DNA of 64,000 bases, taken from NCBI RefSeq assembly GCF_014645515.1, contig NZ_BMLW01000001.1:248001-312000 (forward strand), given 5' to 3'. This document shows positions 9,520 to 18,530 of this stretch, one piece after another; within the stretch, counting starts at the first letter, position 1, and every line of letters starts with the position of its first letter. Made by a program: the position numbers and the translations under genes. The notes below the pieces were generated by a model. It saw only the letters and a program-made list of their open reading frames with translations. It did no database searches and was not told where the DNA came from. Source of the DNA: Oceanobacillus neutriphilus (GTDB taxonomy: Bacteria; Bacillota; Bacilli; Bacillales; Amphibacillaceae).

Positions 9520-10146
9520 TTATTTTGCTAATTCAATAAATTCCTGTGCCCGTTCTGTTAAAGCACGATAATCTTCTTCCGTTTTTAATTTAGCAGCATC
9601 TACTAAGTTGCTGCCGAGACCGACTGCTGCACTGCCGTTTTGGAGGTACTCTTTTAGATTATCTCTGGTAATCCCTCCTGTAACCATAGCTGTTACATGC
9701 GGCAGCGGACCAAGAATATTTTTGATATACCGGGGTCCGACTGCATCTGCAGGAAATACTTTTACCATACGTGCACCGTTTTCATATGCTGTCAAAATTT
9801 CTGTCGGTGTAAAAACGCCTGGAATATGCTCCACCCCATACCTTTGACATAACTGTAGTGTTTCTTTATTTAATGTTGGCGCAACAACAAAAGCAGCTCC
9901 TGCTAAGATCACCGCTCTTGCTGTTTCCGGATCTAACACGGTGCCGGCTCCCACTCTAATTGAATCGTCGGTGTTGGCAGCTGCCTCTGCGATAATATCA
10001 TTGACATTTGGTGTTTCTGCCGTAATTTCTACATGGTGAATACCGCCTTTTGCCAAAGCCTCCAGAATAGGCACAATATTATCCTTATTCGATTTCCGGA
10101 TAACAGCAACCACCTTTTCCCGTTTAATTCCTTCTATAATATTCAT
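9520..10146 (-). CDS. kdgA: KDPG/KHG aldolase
   Basis: 208 residues. It cleaves 2-keto-3-deoxy-6-phosphogluconate to pyruvate and glyceraldehyde 3-phosphate through a Schiff-base lysine. Typical blocks are VVAVIRKSN, GIHHVEITAETPN (conserved Glu), VGAGTVLDPE, FVVAPTLN and VKVFPADAVG with the catalytic lysine, then MVTGGI. ATG at 10146 follows AAGGAGG by 8 bases; an upstream in-frame ATG (10176) precedes the ribosome site and is rejected. It lies between kdgR-like and kdgK, as in kdg operons of Bacillus. Confidence 0.95.
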   Translation of the reverse strand: MNIIEGIKREKVVAVIRKSNKDNIVPILEALAKGGIHHVEITAETPNVNDIIAEAAANTDDSIRVGAGTVLDPETARAVILAGAAFVVAPTLNKETLQLCQRYGVEHIPGVFTPTEILTAYENGARMVKVFPADAVGPRYIKNILGPLPHVTAMVTGGITRDNLKEYLQNGSAAVGLGSNLVDAAKLKTEEDYRALTERAQEFIELAK

Positions 10147-10198
10147 CAAAAATTCCTCCTTTTTAAGCTTGTCCATTTTTCTATTGCTGATAATCTTC

Positions 10199-11203
10199 TT
10201 AGCAGGACTCTCTCCGGTTCAGCGTTGGTTCAAACCGGATTATTTTAGAACGATGCTGTTTTTCAGGCTCTAGAATGAAAGAAAATAAAATCTCTGCTGC
10301 TTTTTTCCCCATTTCAAACGCCGGTTGTGAGATAGTTGTTAACGGCGGGGTATAAAACGCAGCAAATGATACCTCATCCACACTGATTACAGCAACATCT
10401 GAAGGTATCTGCAGCTTTTCCTTTTTCAAAAAAGAGAGCACTTCATGCAGGGTCAAGTCATTCATTGCAAAAATAGCATCCGGTCTTTCTTTTTGCTGAA
10501 AAAGTTCCTGCAGCTGACCCTTCATTTCTCTGATTTCTCCACTGATTGTAGAAAGCTTCCGTGTATGATTATCTTCTTCCTGCACTTTTTTGATAAATTC
10601 CTGTGCCCTCTCAACTCTCGGAGTAATCTGATGCGTCAAAGGAGGACTAACCATCGTTAAATGTCTGTAGTCCTTGTTCATTAACTCATCTGCTGCAAGA
10701 GCGGCAGCTTTTTTATTATCTAATAGAATTGTATCGACCTTCAGCCCCTCGACCGTTCGATCCATAAATACCATTGGATATCCTTCCTCTGTCAGCTGCT
10801 GATACAGTGCTACATTGCCACCGGTCGGAAACGCAATTATTCCGTCTACCTGCTTTGCTTTCAGCATTTCAATATACTTCTTTTCTTTCTCCGGCTGATC
10901 ATCTGCATTGCACACAATAAGGTGAAAATCCTTTTCATGGCATAAGTCCTCAATCGCCCGAATAACCTGGGTTGAATATACATGAAGTATATTTGCCACA
11001 ATGACACCAATCGTTGTTGATGACTTTTGCTTTAAGCTTCTGGCTACCATATTCGGCTGATAGTTCAATTCCTCTACAGCCTGTTCCAGCTTGGTTCGGG
11101 TTTCTTTACTCATATATTCAAATCTTCCGTTCAAATACTGCGAAACGGTACTTTTAGACACCCCGGCATGCTTGGCAACATCTGTCATTGTTATTCTTTT
11201 CAT
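10199..11203 (-). CDS. kdgR: LacI-family regulator of the kdg operon
   Basis: 334 residues. The N-terminal LacI helix-turn-helix (ITMTDVAKHAGVSKSTVSQYLNGRF) has a hinge near NMVARSLKQ, followed by a periplasmic-binding-like effector domain to the end (IGVIVANILHVYSTQ ... AVISVDEVSFAAFYTPPLTTI). It is the first gene before kdgA and kdgK, so it likely responds to KDG and controls its own operon. ATG at 11203 with AGGTGA upstream is preferred over GTG at 11212. The symbol follows operon context; the ligand is inferred. Confidence 0.85.
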   Translation of the reverse strand: MKRITMTDVAKHAGVSKSTVSQYLNGRFEYMSKETRTKLEQAVEELNYQPNMVARSLKQKSSTTIGVIVANILHVYSTQVIRAIEDLCHEKDFHLIVCNADDQPEKEKKYIEMLKAKQVDGIIAFPTGGNVALYQQLTEEGYPMVFMDRTVEGLKVDTILLDNKKAAALAADELMNKDYRHLTMVSPPLTHQITPRVERAQEFIKKVQEEDNHTRKLSTISGEIREMKGQLQELFQQKERPDAIFAMNDLTLHEVLSFLKKEKLQIPSDVAVISVDEVSFAAFYTPPLTTISQPAFEMGKKAAEILFSFILEPEKQHRSKIIRFEPTLNRRESC

Positions 11204-11241
11204 TTGCTTCACCTATTAAATTATTTTAAAATACATTTTAA

Positions 11242-11300
11242 TAAACCGGTTTAGTAAACCGATTTAGATACAGTATAAAGGAATAGAAAACGCTTTACAA
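11242..11300 (-). promoter_or_regulatory. Tandem LacI-type operators and a cre-like site before kdgR
   Basis: TAAACCGGTTTA (11242-11253) is a perfect palindrome with the central CG of LacI-family sites. TAAACCGATTTA (11255-11266) is a near copy 13 bp away. A cre-like AGAAAACGCTTTAC lies at 11285-11298, close to but not matching the CcpA consensus. Together they suggest autoregulation of the kdg operon, perhaps with carbon catabolite control. Confidence 0.7.
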
Positions 11301-11331
11301 GCATTAAATCGTTTATTTTGTTATATGCACA

Positions 11332-11382
11332 CTGAAAAAAATCAAATCTATGTATTTTCCGTTCACACATAGATTTGATTCT
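11332..11382 (-). terminator. Terminator of the first Gly-rich protein gene
   Basis: AATCAAATCTATGT (11340-11353) and ACATAGATTTGATT (11367-11380) form a 14-bp stem. On the minus strand it is followed by a run of Ts. Confidence 0.85.
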
Positions 11383-11456
11383 CATTATCAATAAAAATTT
11401 ACTTTTCTTCAGAGCTGACTCACCTGACAGCCAAACAGCTTAGTAGCCTGTTGAAT

Positions 11457-11768
11457 TTAAATAGATCGATTTCCTTCCCAATATGGAGCTGAATATCCAT
11501 ATGACTCCGGGGTATAACGCGGAAAATTATCGATAGCCATACCTGTGATTACTCCACCTAGAAATGGTATACCATATTGAAAGACCGGGTTTCCATAATA
11601 CGGACCTCCAAATCCTGGACCAATAGGACCGGGGCCAAAAAAACCTGGTCCATAAAATCCTGGACCAAAAAATCCCGGACCCCATCCAGGCCCTCCAAAA
11701 AAGAGTCGGGGATCCATATTACTTTGATAATCCGTCTGATCTGCGGGAAGCATATGTGCCTTATCCAT
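11457..11768 (-). CDS. Gly/Pro/Phe-rich small protein, possible spore coat component
   Basis: 103 residues. After a short polar start (MDKAHMLPADQTDYQ) comes a repeated GPGFFGPG/GPGFYGPG/GPGPIGPG block, then GNPVFQYGIPFLGGVITG, a short hydrophobic stretch and a polar tail. The GNPxFxxGxPFLGGxxTG segment is shared with the next gene, so the two are paralogues. No catalytic features are seen; a structural or surface (spore coat or inner-membrane-associated) role is inference. ATG at 11768 is chosen because a GAGAGGAG site precedes it at 10 bases. An overlapping frame opens from an ATG five bases after the same site, but its predicted protein lacks the paralogous motif. Confidence 0.7.
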   Translation of the reverse strand: MDKAHMLPADQTDYQSNMDPRLFFGGPGWGPGFFGPGFYGPGFFGPGPIGPGFGGPYYGNPVFQYGIPFLGGVITGMAIDNFPRYTPESYGYSAPYWEGNRSI

Positions 11769-11811
11769 TTCATGCTCACTCCTCTCTTTTTTATCCAATC
11801 CTCTTTTAGTG

Positions 11812-11830
11812 TATGCGTTCACCCAGAAAA
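11812..11830 (-). promoter_or_regulatory. Conserved upstream motif, copy A
   Basis: On the minus strand TTTTCTGGGTGAACGCATA lies 43 bases before the start of the first paralogue. The second paralogue has the same 19-mer with one change at nearly the same distance. The following CATACACTA resembles a SigE/SigK -10, but no clear -35 is seen. Confidence 0.45.
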
Positions 11831-11960
11831 TGAATGGGCTTGGTTGTATCATACAAAGCATAAAGTCGATTATCACGTTTTATCCTGGCTAAAAATTTGA
11901 AAAAATATCTCTAACAATTAGATAAGTTATATAATGAGCAGAAAAAAATCCTCTAAATTT

Positions 11961-11993
11961 ATGTAAAATAAAAACTGCCAAAGGGCAGCTTTA
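11961..11993 (-). terminator. Terminator of the second Gly-rich protein gene
   Basis: On the minus strand AAAGCTGCC-CTTT-GGCAGTTTTTATTTT is a short GC stem with a U-run. Confidence 0.75.
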
Positions 11994-12045
11994 AAAAGAT
12001 AATTTTTCTCCCGTCATTCAAATCATCCTATATATAAATCTACTA

Positions 12046-12330
12046 TCAATACGGATAGTAACCATACGGCGGATACGGATAATAAGGAGGATACGGGTAA
12101 AATGGCGGTGGTCCGCCTATACCGTCAAGTACTAATCCTGTTGCCAGCCCTCCCAGAAACGGAACCCCAAATCCGAAGGCAGGATTGCCAAAAAACGGCC
12201 TTGGACCATGATGATAAAATGGACGCCTCGTATCATAGTTATATAAATGATTATTAAATCCAGCATCGTTATAAAATTCATTTAGATACATTGCCTGTTG
12301 ATTTCCTGAATGTAAATTTATTTCATTCAT
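12046..12330 (-). CDS. Pro/Tyr/Phe-rich small protein, paralogue of the preceding one
   Basis: 94 residues: polar N-terminus (MNEINLHSGNQQ), an aromatic/His-rich part, then the shared GNPAFGFGVPFLGGLATG segment and a tail of repeated PPFYPYPPYYPYPPY units. The low-complexity Tyr/Pro tail resembles spore-coat or exosporium-type proteins, but no family is recognised with certainty. ATG at 12330 has a GAGAGGAG site 12 bases upstream. A terminator follows each paralogue, so each is its own transcription unit. Confidence 0.7.
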   Translation of the reverse strand: MNEINLHSGNQQAMYLNEFYNDAGFNNHLYNYDTRRPFYHHGPRPFFGNPAFGFGVPFLGGLATGLVLDGIGGPPPFYPYPPYYPYPPYGYYPY

Positions 12331-12370
12331 TCTATTAATACACTCCTCTCCCGATTGCTTCCTACCATGA

Positions 12371-12389
12371 TATGCATTCACCCAGAAAA
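12371..12389 (-). promoter_or_regulatory. Conserved upstream motif, copy B
   Basis: On the minus strand TTTTCTGGGTGAATGCATA lies 40 bases before the start of the second Gly/Tyr-rich protein. It is 18/19 identical to copy A at 11812-11830. Confidence 0.45.
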
Positions 12390-12500
12390 CGATAATCAAA
12401 TTATTCCCCTTTTTCTGATAATATAGCTATCTTTATGACTTCTTCCGCTAAAAAATATGGTAAACTGAAAAAAAGTGATGAAAAAACGGGAGGCTAAAAA

Positions 12501-14027
12501 ATGAAGAAACTAAACTACGCCATTATTGATATCGGCTCAAACACAATGCGTTTAGTTATTTACGAAACAACAAAGAGCAACCGTCTGAGAGAAATTGAGA
12601 ACGTCAAAGCCTCATCCAGACTGCGGACTTTTTTAGAAGAAGATAATACATTAAACCAAGCCGGAATTGACCGTTTAATAGATACACTGAAAAGTTTTCA
12701 GGAAGTGCTGGCAACCTATACACTGCAGGACACAATTTGTGCAGCTACTGCTGCTATCCGGCAAGCCGTGAATAAAAAGGAAATTGAAACACAAATCGTG
12801 CAAAAAACAGGATTGAATATCCGTATTCTAACTGAAGAAGAAGAGGCTTACTATGGTTACTTGGCTGTTATCAATTCTACGTCACTCCAAGAAGGAATTA
12901 CGGTAGATATCGGCGGCGGCAGTACGGAGGTTACCTATTTCGAGAACCGTGAATTAAAGGAATCGCACAGTTTTCCTTTTGGTGCGCTTACTTTAAAGGA
13001 TTGCTTTAAAAAATCCATCCCGGCTACAGAGGAAATCACAAAGCTGCGCCAATACTTAAGAGAACAATTTGCAACACTTCCCTGGCTTCAGAACAGAGAA
13101 GTGAAATTAATTGCTATCGGCGGAAGCGCCCGAAACCTGGCACAAATTCATCAAAATTTGGAGTCTTATCCTTTGGCAGGTCTCCATGAGTATCAGATGT
13201 TTCAAAAGGATATTATGGAAGTAAGTAATTATTTGACCTCATTAAAGCCGGCTAAATTAGCAAAAGTAGAAGGACTTTCTAAAGATAGAGCAGATATCAT
13301 CATCCCTGCAATTGAAGTTTTTCACTGTCTCTATCAGACTGTCCGGGCGGAAAGCTTGGTTCTAAGCCGTAAAGGATTGCGGGATGGCATTTTATATGAA
13401 CATTTTGCAAAAGAATCTGACTCCTCTCTCTTTCCAAATGTTCTGGAAGAAAGCATCCAGGAGCTTGTAAATGATTTTGATTTGAATCGTAAACATATTA
13501 AGCATGTCCAAAGCTTAACAGAGCAGGTATTCGATTTTTGCAAAGAGAATGGACTTATTCAATTAGATAAGCAGGACCGGAGGCTGCTTAAAATGGCAAG
13601 TTTTTTATTTAATCTCGGTGAATATATTGATTCTGAATCAAGTCCCCAGCATACTTTCTATCTCCTTGCCAACCGTACCATTGACGGATTGGAGCATCGC
13701 GAACGCGTAAAGCTTGCACTTGTTGCTTCTTTTAAGAACAAAACTGTGTTTAATCAATTCATTCAGCCATACAAGTCATGGTTTTTAAAAGATGATCGGA
13801 CAAAGCTGTTGGAGCTTGGTTCTTTATTAAAGTTCACCTATTGTCTGGATGCTACAAGAAGGCAAGTTGTAGAACGGATTGAATTTAAATTAAAGAAAAA
13901 GATTGTCCTTATTCAAGTATACACAAAAGCAAATGCACTGCCGGAGGAATATCAGACTGAAAAGCAGAAGAAACATCTGGAAAAAGCAATTGGTAAGGAT
14001 GTGGAATTAGAATTTATTACTTTATAG
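12501..14027 (+). CDS. ppx: Exopolyphosphatase, Ppx/GppA family
   Basis: 508 residues. It removes terminal phosphates from polyphosphate (or 5'-phosphate from pppGpp in GppA types). The ASKHA ATPase-like domain starts with AIIDIGSNTMRLVIYE and holds TVDIGGGSTEVTYFENRE near 140 and AIGGSARNLAQ near 210. A C-terminal HD-like helical domain covers about 310-500. The start follows CGGGAGG. It is directly upstream of ppk on the same strand, so synthesis and breakdown of polyphosphate are paired. Length is that of the long two-domain Ppx form. Confidence 0.93.
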   Translation: MKKLNYAIIDIGSNTMRLVIYETTKSNRLREIENVKASSRLRTFLEEDNTLNQAGIDRLIDTLKSFQEVLATYTLQDTICAATAAIRQAVNKKEIETQIVQKTGLNIRILTEEEEAYYGYLAVINSTSLQEGITVDIGGGSTEVTYFENRELKESHSFPFGALTLKDCFKKSIPATEEITKLRQYLREQFATLPWLQNREVKLIAIGGSARNLAQIHQNLESYPLAGLHEYQMFQKDIMEVSNYLTSLKPAKLAKVEGLSKDRADIIIPAIEVFHCLYQTVRAESLVLSRKGLRDGILYEHFAKESDSSLFPNVLEESIQELVNDFDLNRKHIKHVQSLTEQVFDFCKENGLIQLDKQDRRLLKMASFLFNLGEYIDSESSPQHTFYLLANRTIDGLEHRERVKLALVASFKNKTVFNQFIQPYKSWFLKDDRTKLLELGSLLKFTYCLDATRRQVVERIEFKLKKKIVLIQVYTKANALPEEYQTEKQKKHLEKAIGKDVELEFITL

Positions 14028-14097
14028 TGAAATGTCATGTAATTATTTAATGAGGAGCTGTTTGCTCAAATCGTTCCTGTTAAGTTACCCTGGAATG

Positions 14098-14151
14098 TTT
14101 ACACAAATTTTACACCACTTTAACATACTTTATATAGAGAAAGCTTATGAT
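14098..14151 (+). promoter_or_regulatory. PhoP (Pho) box and promoter before ppk
   Basis: TTTACA (14098-14103), TTTACA (14109-14114), TTAACA (14120-14125) and TATATA (14131-14136) stand exactly 11 bp apart with 5-base spacers. This is the direct-repeat pattern bound by phosphorylated PhoP in Bacillus (TTAACA-like). TATGAT at 14146-14151 is a fitting -10 just downstream. It predicts induction of ppk in phosphate starvation, independent of ppx. Confidence 0.85.
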
Positions 14152-14182
14152 GTATATAGGACTATAAAAGGGATGGTGTTCT

Positions 14183-16270
14183 ATGGGTCAACATACAAAA
14201 TACGCCAGCTCACCTGCCTCTTACAATAACAGGGAGCTGAGCTGGCTCTCATTTAATAAACGTGTATTAGAAGAAGCAGCTGATTCAGGCAATCCATTAC
14301 TTGAAAGGCTGCGATTTTTATCTATCTTTTCCTCAAACCTGGATGAGTTCTTTATGGTTCGTGTAGCCGGCTTAAAGGATCAGGTAAAGGCAGGATTTAA
14401 CCGCCCCGATAATAAATCAAATCTCACCCCAAAGCAGCAGCTTTCTGCCATCGCATCCTTTAATCATGATTTAGTAGAACAGCAATATCGACTGTATAAA
14501 CAATTACAGAATCAATTAGAAGAAGTGCAGATTCAATTTTTTCAAATGGCTGATTTATCAGCAGAAGCAATATATTCTCTTGAGCTATATTTTGATGAGC
14601 AGGTTTATCCAATTCTTACCCCGATGGCGATCGATGCCTACCGTGCTTTTCCTATGCTGTTAAATAAATCCTTAAACCTTACCGTTCAATTAGAAGATGC
14701 GTATGAACAAGAACAGATCTATAAAAAAACAGCTATTGTTCAGGTTCCTGCTTTATTAGACCGGTTTATTCGAATTGATGATGTGCATCACCATTATGTT
14801 TTATTAGAAGATGTCATACGCTATTTTATTCATAAGCTTTTTAAAGGATACCGCGTCATTTCAACAAGCATATTCCGTATTACCAGAAATGCAGATATGA
14901 ATATTCATGAAGACAGCGCGCATGACTTATTGAAGGAAATTGAAAAAGAGTTGAAAAAGCGCAAATTCGGAGCAGCTGTCCGTCTTGAAATAAATAGTAT
15001 GGAACAGGATGCGAATATCACCCCATTTCTTCTTCATGAGCTGGAAATTCATGAAAAGGATCTGTACATTGTTGATGGACCGCTTGATTTAACGTGTTTA
15101 AATGATTTTTATAATCAAGTGAAGCATGATCATGAGCAGCTGATTTATGAAACCTTCATCCCACAGCCTGCGCAAGATATTCATGAGGACGAGACTGTGT
15201 TCGAAGCAGTCAGAAAAAGAGATCTCTTTCTCCACCATCCGTACGAATCGTTTGAGCCGATTGTTGATCTTATGCGGGAAGCTGCTGATGATCCGGAAGT
15301 ACTGGCAATTAAGCAGACACTCTATCGTGTCAGCGGAGATTCTCCGATTATTGCCAGCTTAAAGCGTGCTGCTGAAAATGGAAAACAAGTAACGGTTCTG
15401 GTGGAATTAAAAGCACGGTTTGATGAGGCAAATAATGTAGAGTGGGCCAAACAGTTGGAAATAGCCGGCTGTCATGTTATTTATGGAATGATTTCTTTAA
15501 AAACACATAGTAAAATTACATTAATTGTCCGTAAACAGGATAACCGGATTGAACGTATCGTCCACCTCGGGACTGGAAATTATAATGATCAAACCGCCAA
15601 ATTTTATACCGACATGTCTTATTTAACCGCAAAAAGAAAATTTGGTGTTGATGCGACAAATTTCTTTAATTATTTGAGCGGTTATACAGAGAAGCCTGCT
15701 TTCCACCATTTTTCGATGGCGCCTTTTGATATCCGTAATGATTTATTGGAGTATATCGAGCGGGAGATAAAGTTTCACAAGCAGTTTAATAATGGTCGTA
15801 TCATTGCTAAAATGAATTCTCTAACTGATAAATCCTTAATTAAAAAGTTTTATGAAGCCTCACAAGCCGGCGTTCAGGTTGATTTAATTGTCCGGGGGAT
15901 TTGCTGTCTGCGCCCCGGTATTCCGGATATAAGTGGGGACATTCGTGTAATCAGTATCGTCGGCCGCTTTTTGGAGCATAGCCGGGTTTATTATTTCCAC
16001 CATAATGGTGAAGTGAATATATTCTTGTCCTCTGCAGATTTAATGACACGTAATATGGTCAAGCGTGTGGAGCTCATGTTCCCAATTTTCGAAAGGCGTA
16101 TTAAGGAACGTGTTTCTTCTATTCTGGATTTGATGCTGCATGATTCTGTAAAAGCAAGGGAGCAGGCTGATGACGGGACGTATTCCTATGTTATCTCTAA
16201 TGATAATAGTACGTTAAACAGCCAATTAAAGTTATTTGAGCAGGCGATGGATGCTTTTATGCAGGGATAG
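14183..16270 (+). CDS. ppk: Polyphosphate kinase 1
   Basis: 695 residues, normal PPK1 length. It polymerises the gamma-phosphate of ATP into polyphosphate. The N-domain starts NRELSWLSFNKRVLEEA and FLSIFSSNLDEFFMVRVAGL. The catalytic C-domains carry LKTHSKITLIVR with the phosphorylated histidine, HLGTGNYNDQTAKFYTD, and a second histidine motif in FLEHSRVYYFHHNGE. Conserved Arg residues in the HHPYESFEPIVDLMREAADDP region bind nucleotide. ATG at 14183 follows AAAGGGATGG. It is 155 bp after ppx and has its own Pho-box promoter; a terminator follows. Confidence 0.97.
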   Translation: MGQHTKYASSPASYNNRELSWLSFNKRVLEEAADSGNPLLERLRFLSIFSSNLDEFFMVRVAGLKDQVKAGFNRPDNKSNLTPKQQLSAIASFNHDLVEQQYRLYKQLQNQLEEVQIQFFQMADLSAEAIYSLELYFDEQVYPILTPMAIDAYRAFPMLLNKSLNLTVQLEDAYEQEQIYKKTAIVQVPALLDRFIRIDDVHHHYVLLEDVIRYFIHKLFKGYRVISTSIFRITRNADMNIHEDSAHDLLKEIEKELKKRKFGAAVRLEINSMEQDANITPFLLHELEIHEKDLYIVDGPLDLTCLNDFYNQVKHDHEQLIYETFIPQPAQDIHEDETVFEAVRKRDLFLHHPYESFEPIVDLMREAADDPEVLAIKQTLYRVSGDSPIIASLKRAAENGKQVTVLVELKARFDEANNVEWAKQLEIAGCHVIYGMISLKTHSKITLIVRKQDNRIERIVHLGTGNYNDQTAKFYTDMSYLTAKRKFGVDATNFFNYLSGYTEKPAFHHFSMAPFDIRNDLLEYIEREIKFHKQFNNGRIIAKMNSLTDKSLIKKFYEASQAGVQVDLIVRGICCLRPGIPDISGDIRVISIVGRFLEHSRVYYFHHNGEVNIFLSSADLMTRNMVKRVELMFPIFERRIKERVSSILDLMLHDSVKAREQADDGTYSYVISNDNSTLNSQLKLFEQAMDAFMQG

Positions 16271-16283
16271 CAACGACCGGATA

Positions 16284-16323
16284 AAAAATCAAAGGCAGTT
16301 TAAAACATGCCTTTGATTTTTAT
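16284..16323 (+). terminator. Terminator after ppk
   Basis: AAAATCAAAGGCA and TGCCTTTGATTTT form a long stem with a 10-base loop. U- and A-tracts on both sides allow bidirectional action. Confidence 0.85.
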
Positions 16324-16441
16324 CTTTATTCAATTCAAACATATTCTTAACAGCTCTAAATTATTTTTCCAGTCTAATTCAGCAACGTCTCTTCATTAAA
16401 CTTTATCTCACGTCGATAAAGATTATACTGCAAAATAAATT

Positions 16442-17245
16442 TCATTTAATAAAATAATTAAATGTCGGTGTCTTTTTCCCTTTATCCGCTACTCTACGAA
16501 TGATTTTATCTATTATCGCATTAATAAGAGATAGACTGACTGGCCCTTTCTGTAAGAGAGAGTCTCCAGAATGTGCGGTGTGGACAGGGAGTGTTATATC
16601 TGCAAATGGTACCGTTGGAGCAGCTAATGAATCTGTAATGACAATCACTTTAATTCCTTTTCGCTGCGCATCTTTTGCTAATTGAATCGTGTCTACAGCA
16701 TACCGGTAGAAAGAAAAAACAATTAATGATGATTTTTCAGGTAAAAAATCCAGTACTCCTGCATCACTTTCCGGACGAAACAGATTGACGTTTCCAATAA
16801 TGTAATTTAAGTTAAAGTACAACCAATGTGCATAGCTATAGGAATGATAGTACCCAGCGATGACAATCCGCTCACTCTGTAAAATCGTATCGGCCACTTT
16901 TTCTAATTGTCCCGCATCTATCTGTTTATGCAGCCAACGGAGGTTCTCTATATCTGCCTCCACAGAATCATGAAAAGTACTTTCCGTCATTTCTGCTGTG
17001 ACTTGTGATAGATTTAAGAGCTCATTTCTTACTTCCTTCTGTAATTCAGCATAGCCTTTGCAGCCGATAGCGTTACAGAATCGGAGCACCATTGTTTCAC
17101 TGACACCAATCATTTCTCCAACCTTTTTTGCCGGATGTGTTGCAAAGGCAATTGGTTCATTTAATAAATAATCTGCAACCTTTTGCAGTCCCTTTGTTAA
17201 ATTTGGCCAATGTGCTTTTATACGCTCTTGATATGTTGTTTCCAT
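16442..17245 (-). CDS. RpiR/MurR-family transcription regulator (HTH + SIS)
   Basis: 267 residues. The N-terminal RpiR helix-turn-helix (LTKGLQKVADYLLNEP, then KKVGEMIGVSETMVLRFCNAIG) precedes a SIS sugar-phosphate-binding domain from about 115 (IVIAGYYHSYSYAHWL ... VFSFYRYAVDTIQLAKDA, VIVITDSLAAP). Such proteins sense phosphosugars or related ligands. ATG at 17245 has GAGGG 5 bases upstream; the longer reading from 17272 is not supported. It is divergent from the racemase gene, so that gene is the probable target. The ligand is unknown. Confidence 0.88.
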   Translation of the reverse strand: METTYQERIKAHWPNLTKGLQKVADYLLNEPIAFATHPAKKVGEMIGVSETMVLRFCNAIGCKGYAELQKEVRNELLNLSQVTAEMTESTFHDSVEADIENLRWLHKQIDAGQLEKVADTILQSERIVIAGYYHSYSYAHWLYFNLNYIIGNVNLFRPESDAGVLDFLPEKSSLIVFSFYRYAVDTIQLAKDAQRKGIKVIVITDSLAAPTVPFADITLPVHTAHSGDSLLQKGPVSLSLINAIIDKIIRRVADKGKKTPTFNYFIK

Positions 17246-17412
17246 TCCATCCCTCTTTTGAAGTCTAAACAATTATTTAATATTGCTATAAAGTATAGAC
17301 TTCATTATAATAGAATGCAACGTATGAATATATACGATGATGAAATAAGAATCAGCTATTACATTATTTAAGGGGTAATTTACTAGCAGTTACCACAAAA
17401 GGAGTTCTTCTT

Positions 17413-18522
17413 ATGAAAATTACAGAAATTACAATGCACCGTATGAATATGCGAATGAAAAATCCATTTACAACAAGCTTTGGAACCGAACAGGATCGTG
17501 AATTTATTATTTTGGAAGCAAAAGATGAAGATGGTACAGTTGGCTGGGGCGAGTGTGTCACATCCGAGTCCCCTCTTTATATTGAAGAATTTACAAAAGC
17601 TGCCTGGGTGATGCTGGAGGAATACTTAATTCCGCTTACACTGGGGCGTGAATTTAACCATCCGGATGAGCTTACGGATTTATTCGAACCCTTCAAACGC
17701 AATAATTTGGCAAAAGCAGCTATCGATGCAGCTGCCTGGGATATTTATGCCAAACAGCAAGGTATTTCCCTGGCACAGGCAATCGGCGGATGCAGAACTG
17801 ATATCGAGGTTGGAGTCAGTCTTGGAATTGAAGATGATATTGAAAAGCTTCTTAACAATATTAAAGAGAAAACAGAGGAAGGCTATAAACGGATTAAAGT
17901 CAAAATTAAGCCTGGAAAAGATGTCGAGGTTGTTGAACAAATCCGCAGGCAATTTCCTGATATTCCGCTGATGGTTGATGCTAATTCTGCCTACACACTT
18001 GATGATATGGAAACACTGAAAAAACTGGATCCATTTAACCTTATGATGATTGAGCAGCCTTTAACAGCCGGTGATTTAATTGATCATGCCGAGTTGCAAA
18101 AGCATATTAAAACACCGATTTGTCTGGATGAGAGTATTCATTCCTATGATGATGCACGACAGGCAATTCAGCTCGGTAGCGGGAAGATTATTAATATGAA
18201 GGTCGGTCGTGTCGGCGGAATTACAACCTTGAAAAGAATTCATGAGCTATGTAAAGAAGCAAATATCCCAATGTGGTGTGGAGGCATGCTTGAATCCGGT
18301 GTAGGGCGTGCTCATAATATTGCGGTTACCTCCCTTTCTACATTTACATTGCCGGGAGATACTGCCGCTTCTTCACGCTATTGGGAGGAAGATATTATTG
18401 ATCCAGAAGTATACGTCAAAGATGGAATCGTACAGGTTCCTGCTTCTCCTGGAATCGGATATGAAGTTAACCGTGAAAAATTAGCAAAATATACTGTTGA
18501 GAAAAAAGTCTTTACGCAATAA
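17413..18522 (+). CDS. Enolase-superfamily N-acylamino acid racemase / OSBS-like enzyme
   Basis: 369 residues. The capping domain (MKITEITMHRMNMRMKNPFT) precedes a TIM barrel with the KxK motif (RIKVKIKPG, near 163-167), metal ligands in MVDANSAY, MIEQPL and CLDESI, and the opposite catalytic Lys in NMKVGRVGG. This pattern is the MenC type 2/NSAR group. There is no men operon here; the neighbours are an RpiR regulator and, past an inserted element, a cystine carrier. Amino-acid racemisation is therefore more likely than menaquinone synthesis. ATG follows AAAAGGAG. A dipeptide epimerase role is a weaker alternative. Confidence 0.85.
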   Translation: MKITEITMHRMNMRMKNPFTTSFGTEQDREFIILEAKDEDGTVGWGECVTSESPLYIEEFTKAAWVMLEEYLIPLTLGREFNHPDELTDLFEPFKRNNLAKAAIDAAAWDIYAKQQGISLAQAIGGCRTDIEVGVSLGIEDDIEKLLNNIKEKTEEGYKRIKVKIKPGKDVEVVEQIRRQFPDIPLMVDANSAYTLDDMETLKKLDPFNLMMIEQPLTAGDLIDHAELQKHIKTPICLDESIHSYDDARQAIQLGSGKIINMKVGRVGGITTLKRIHELCKEANIPMWCGGMLESGVGRAHNIAVTSLSTFTLPGDTAASSRYWEEDIIDPEVYVKDGIVQVPASPGIGYEVNREKLAKYTVEKKVFTQ

Positions 18523-18530
18523 AAACAAAT

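Noticed and set aside
11558..11779. Alternative frame (73 residues) over the first Gly-rich protein, with an ATG nearer the ribosome site
   Set aside because: The other frame carries the segment shared with the paralogue at 12046-12330, so it is the conserved coding frame.
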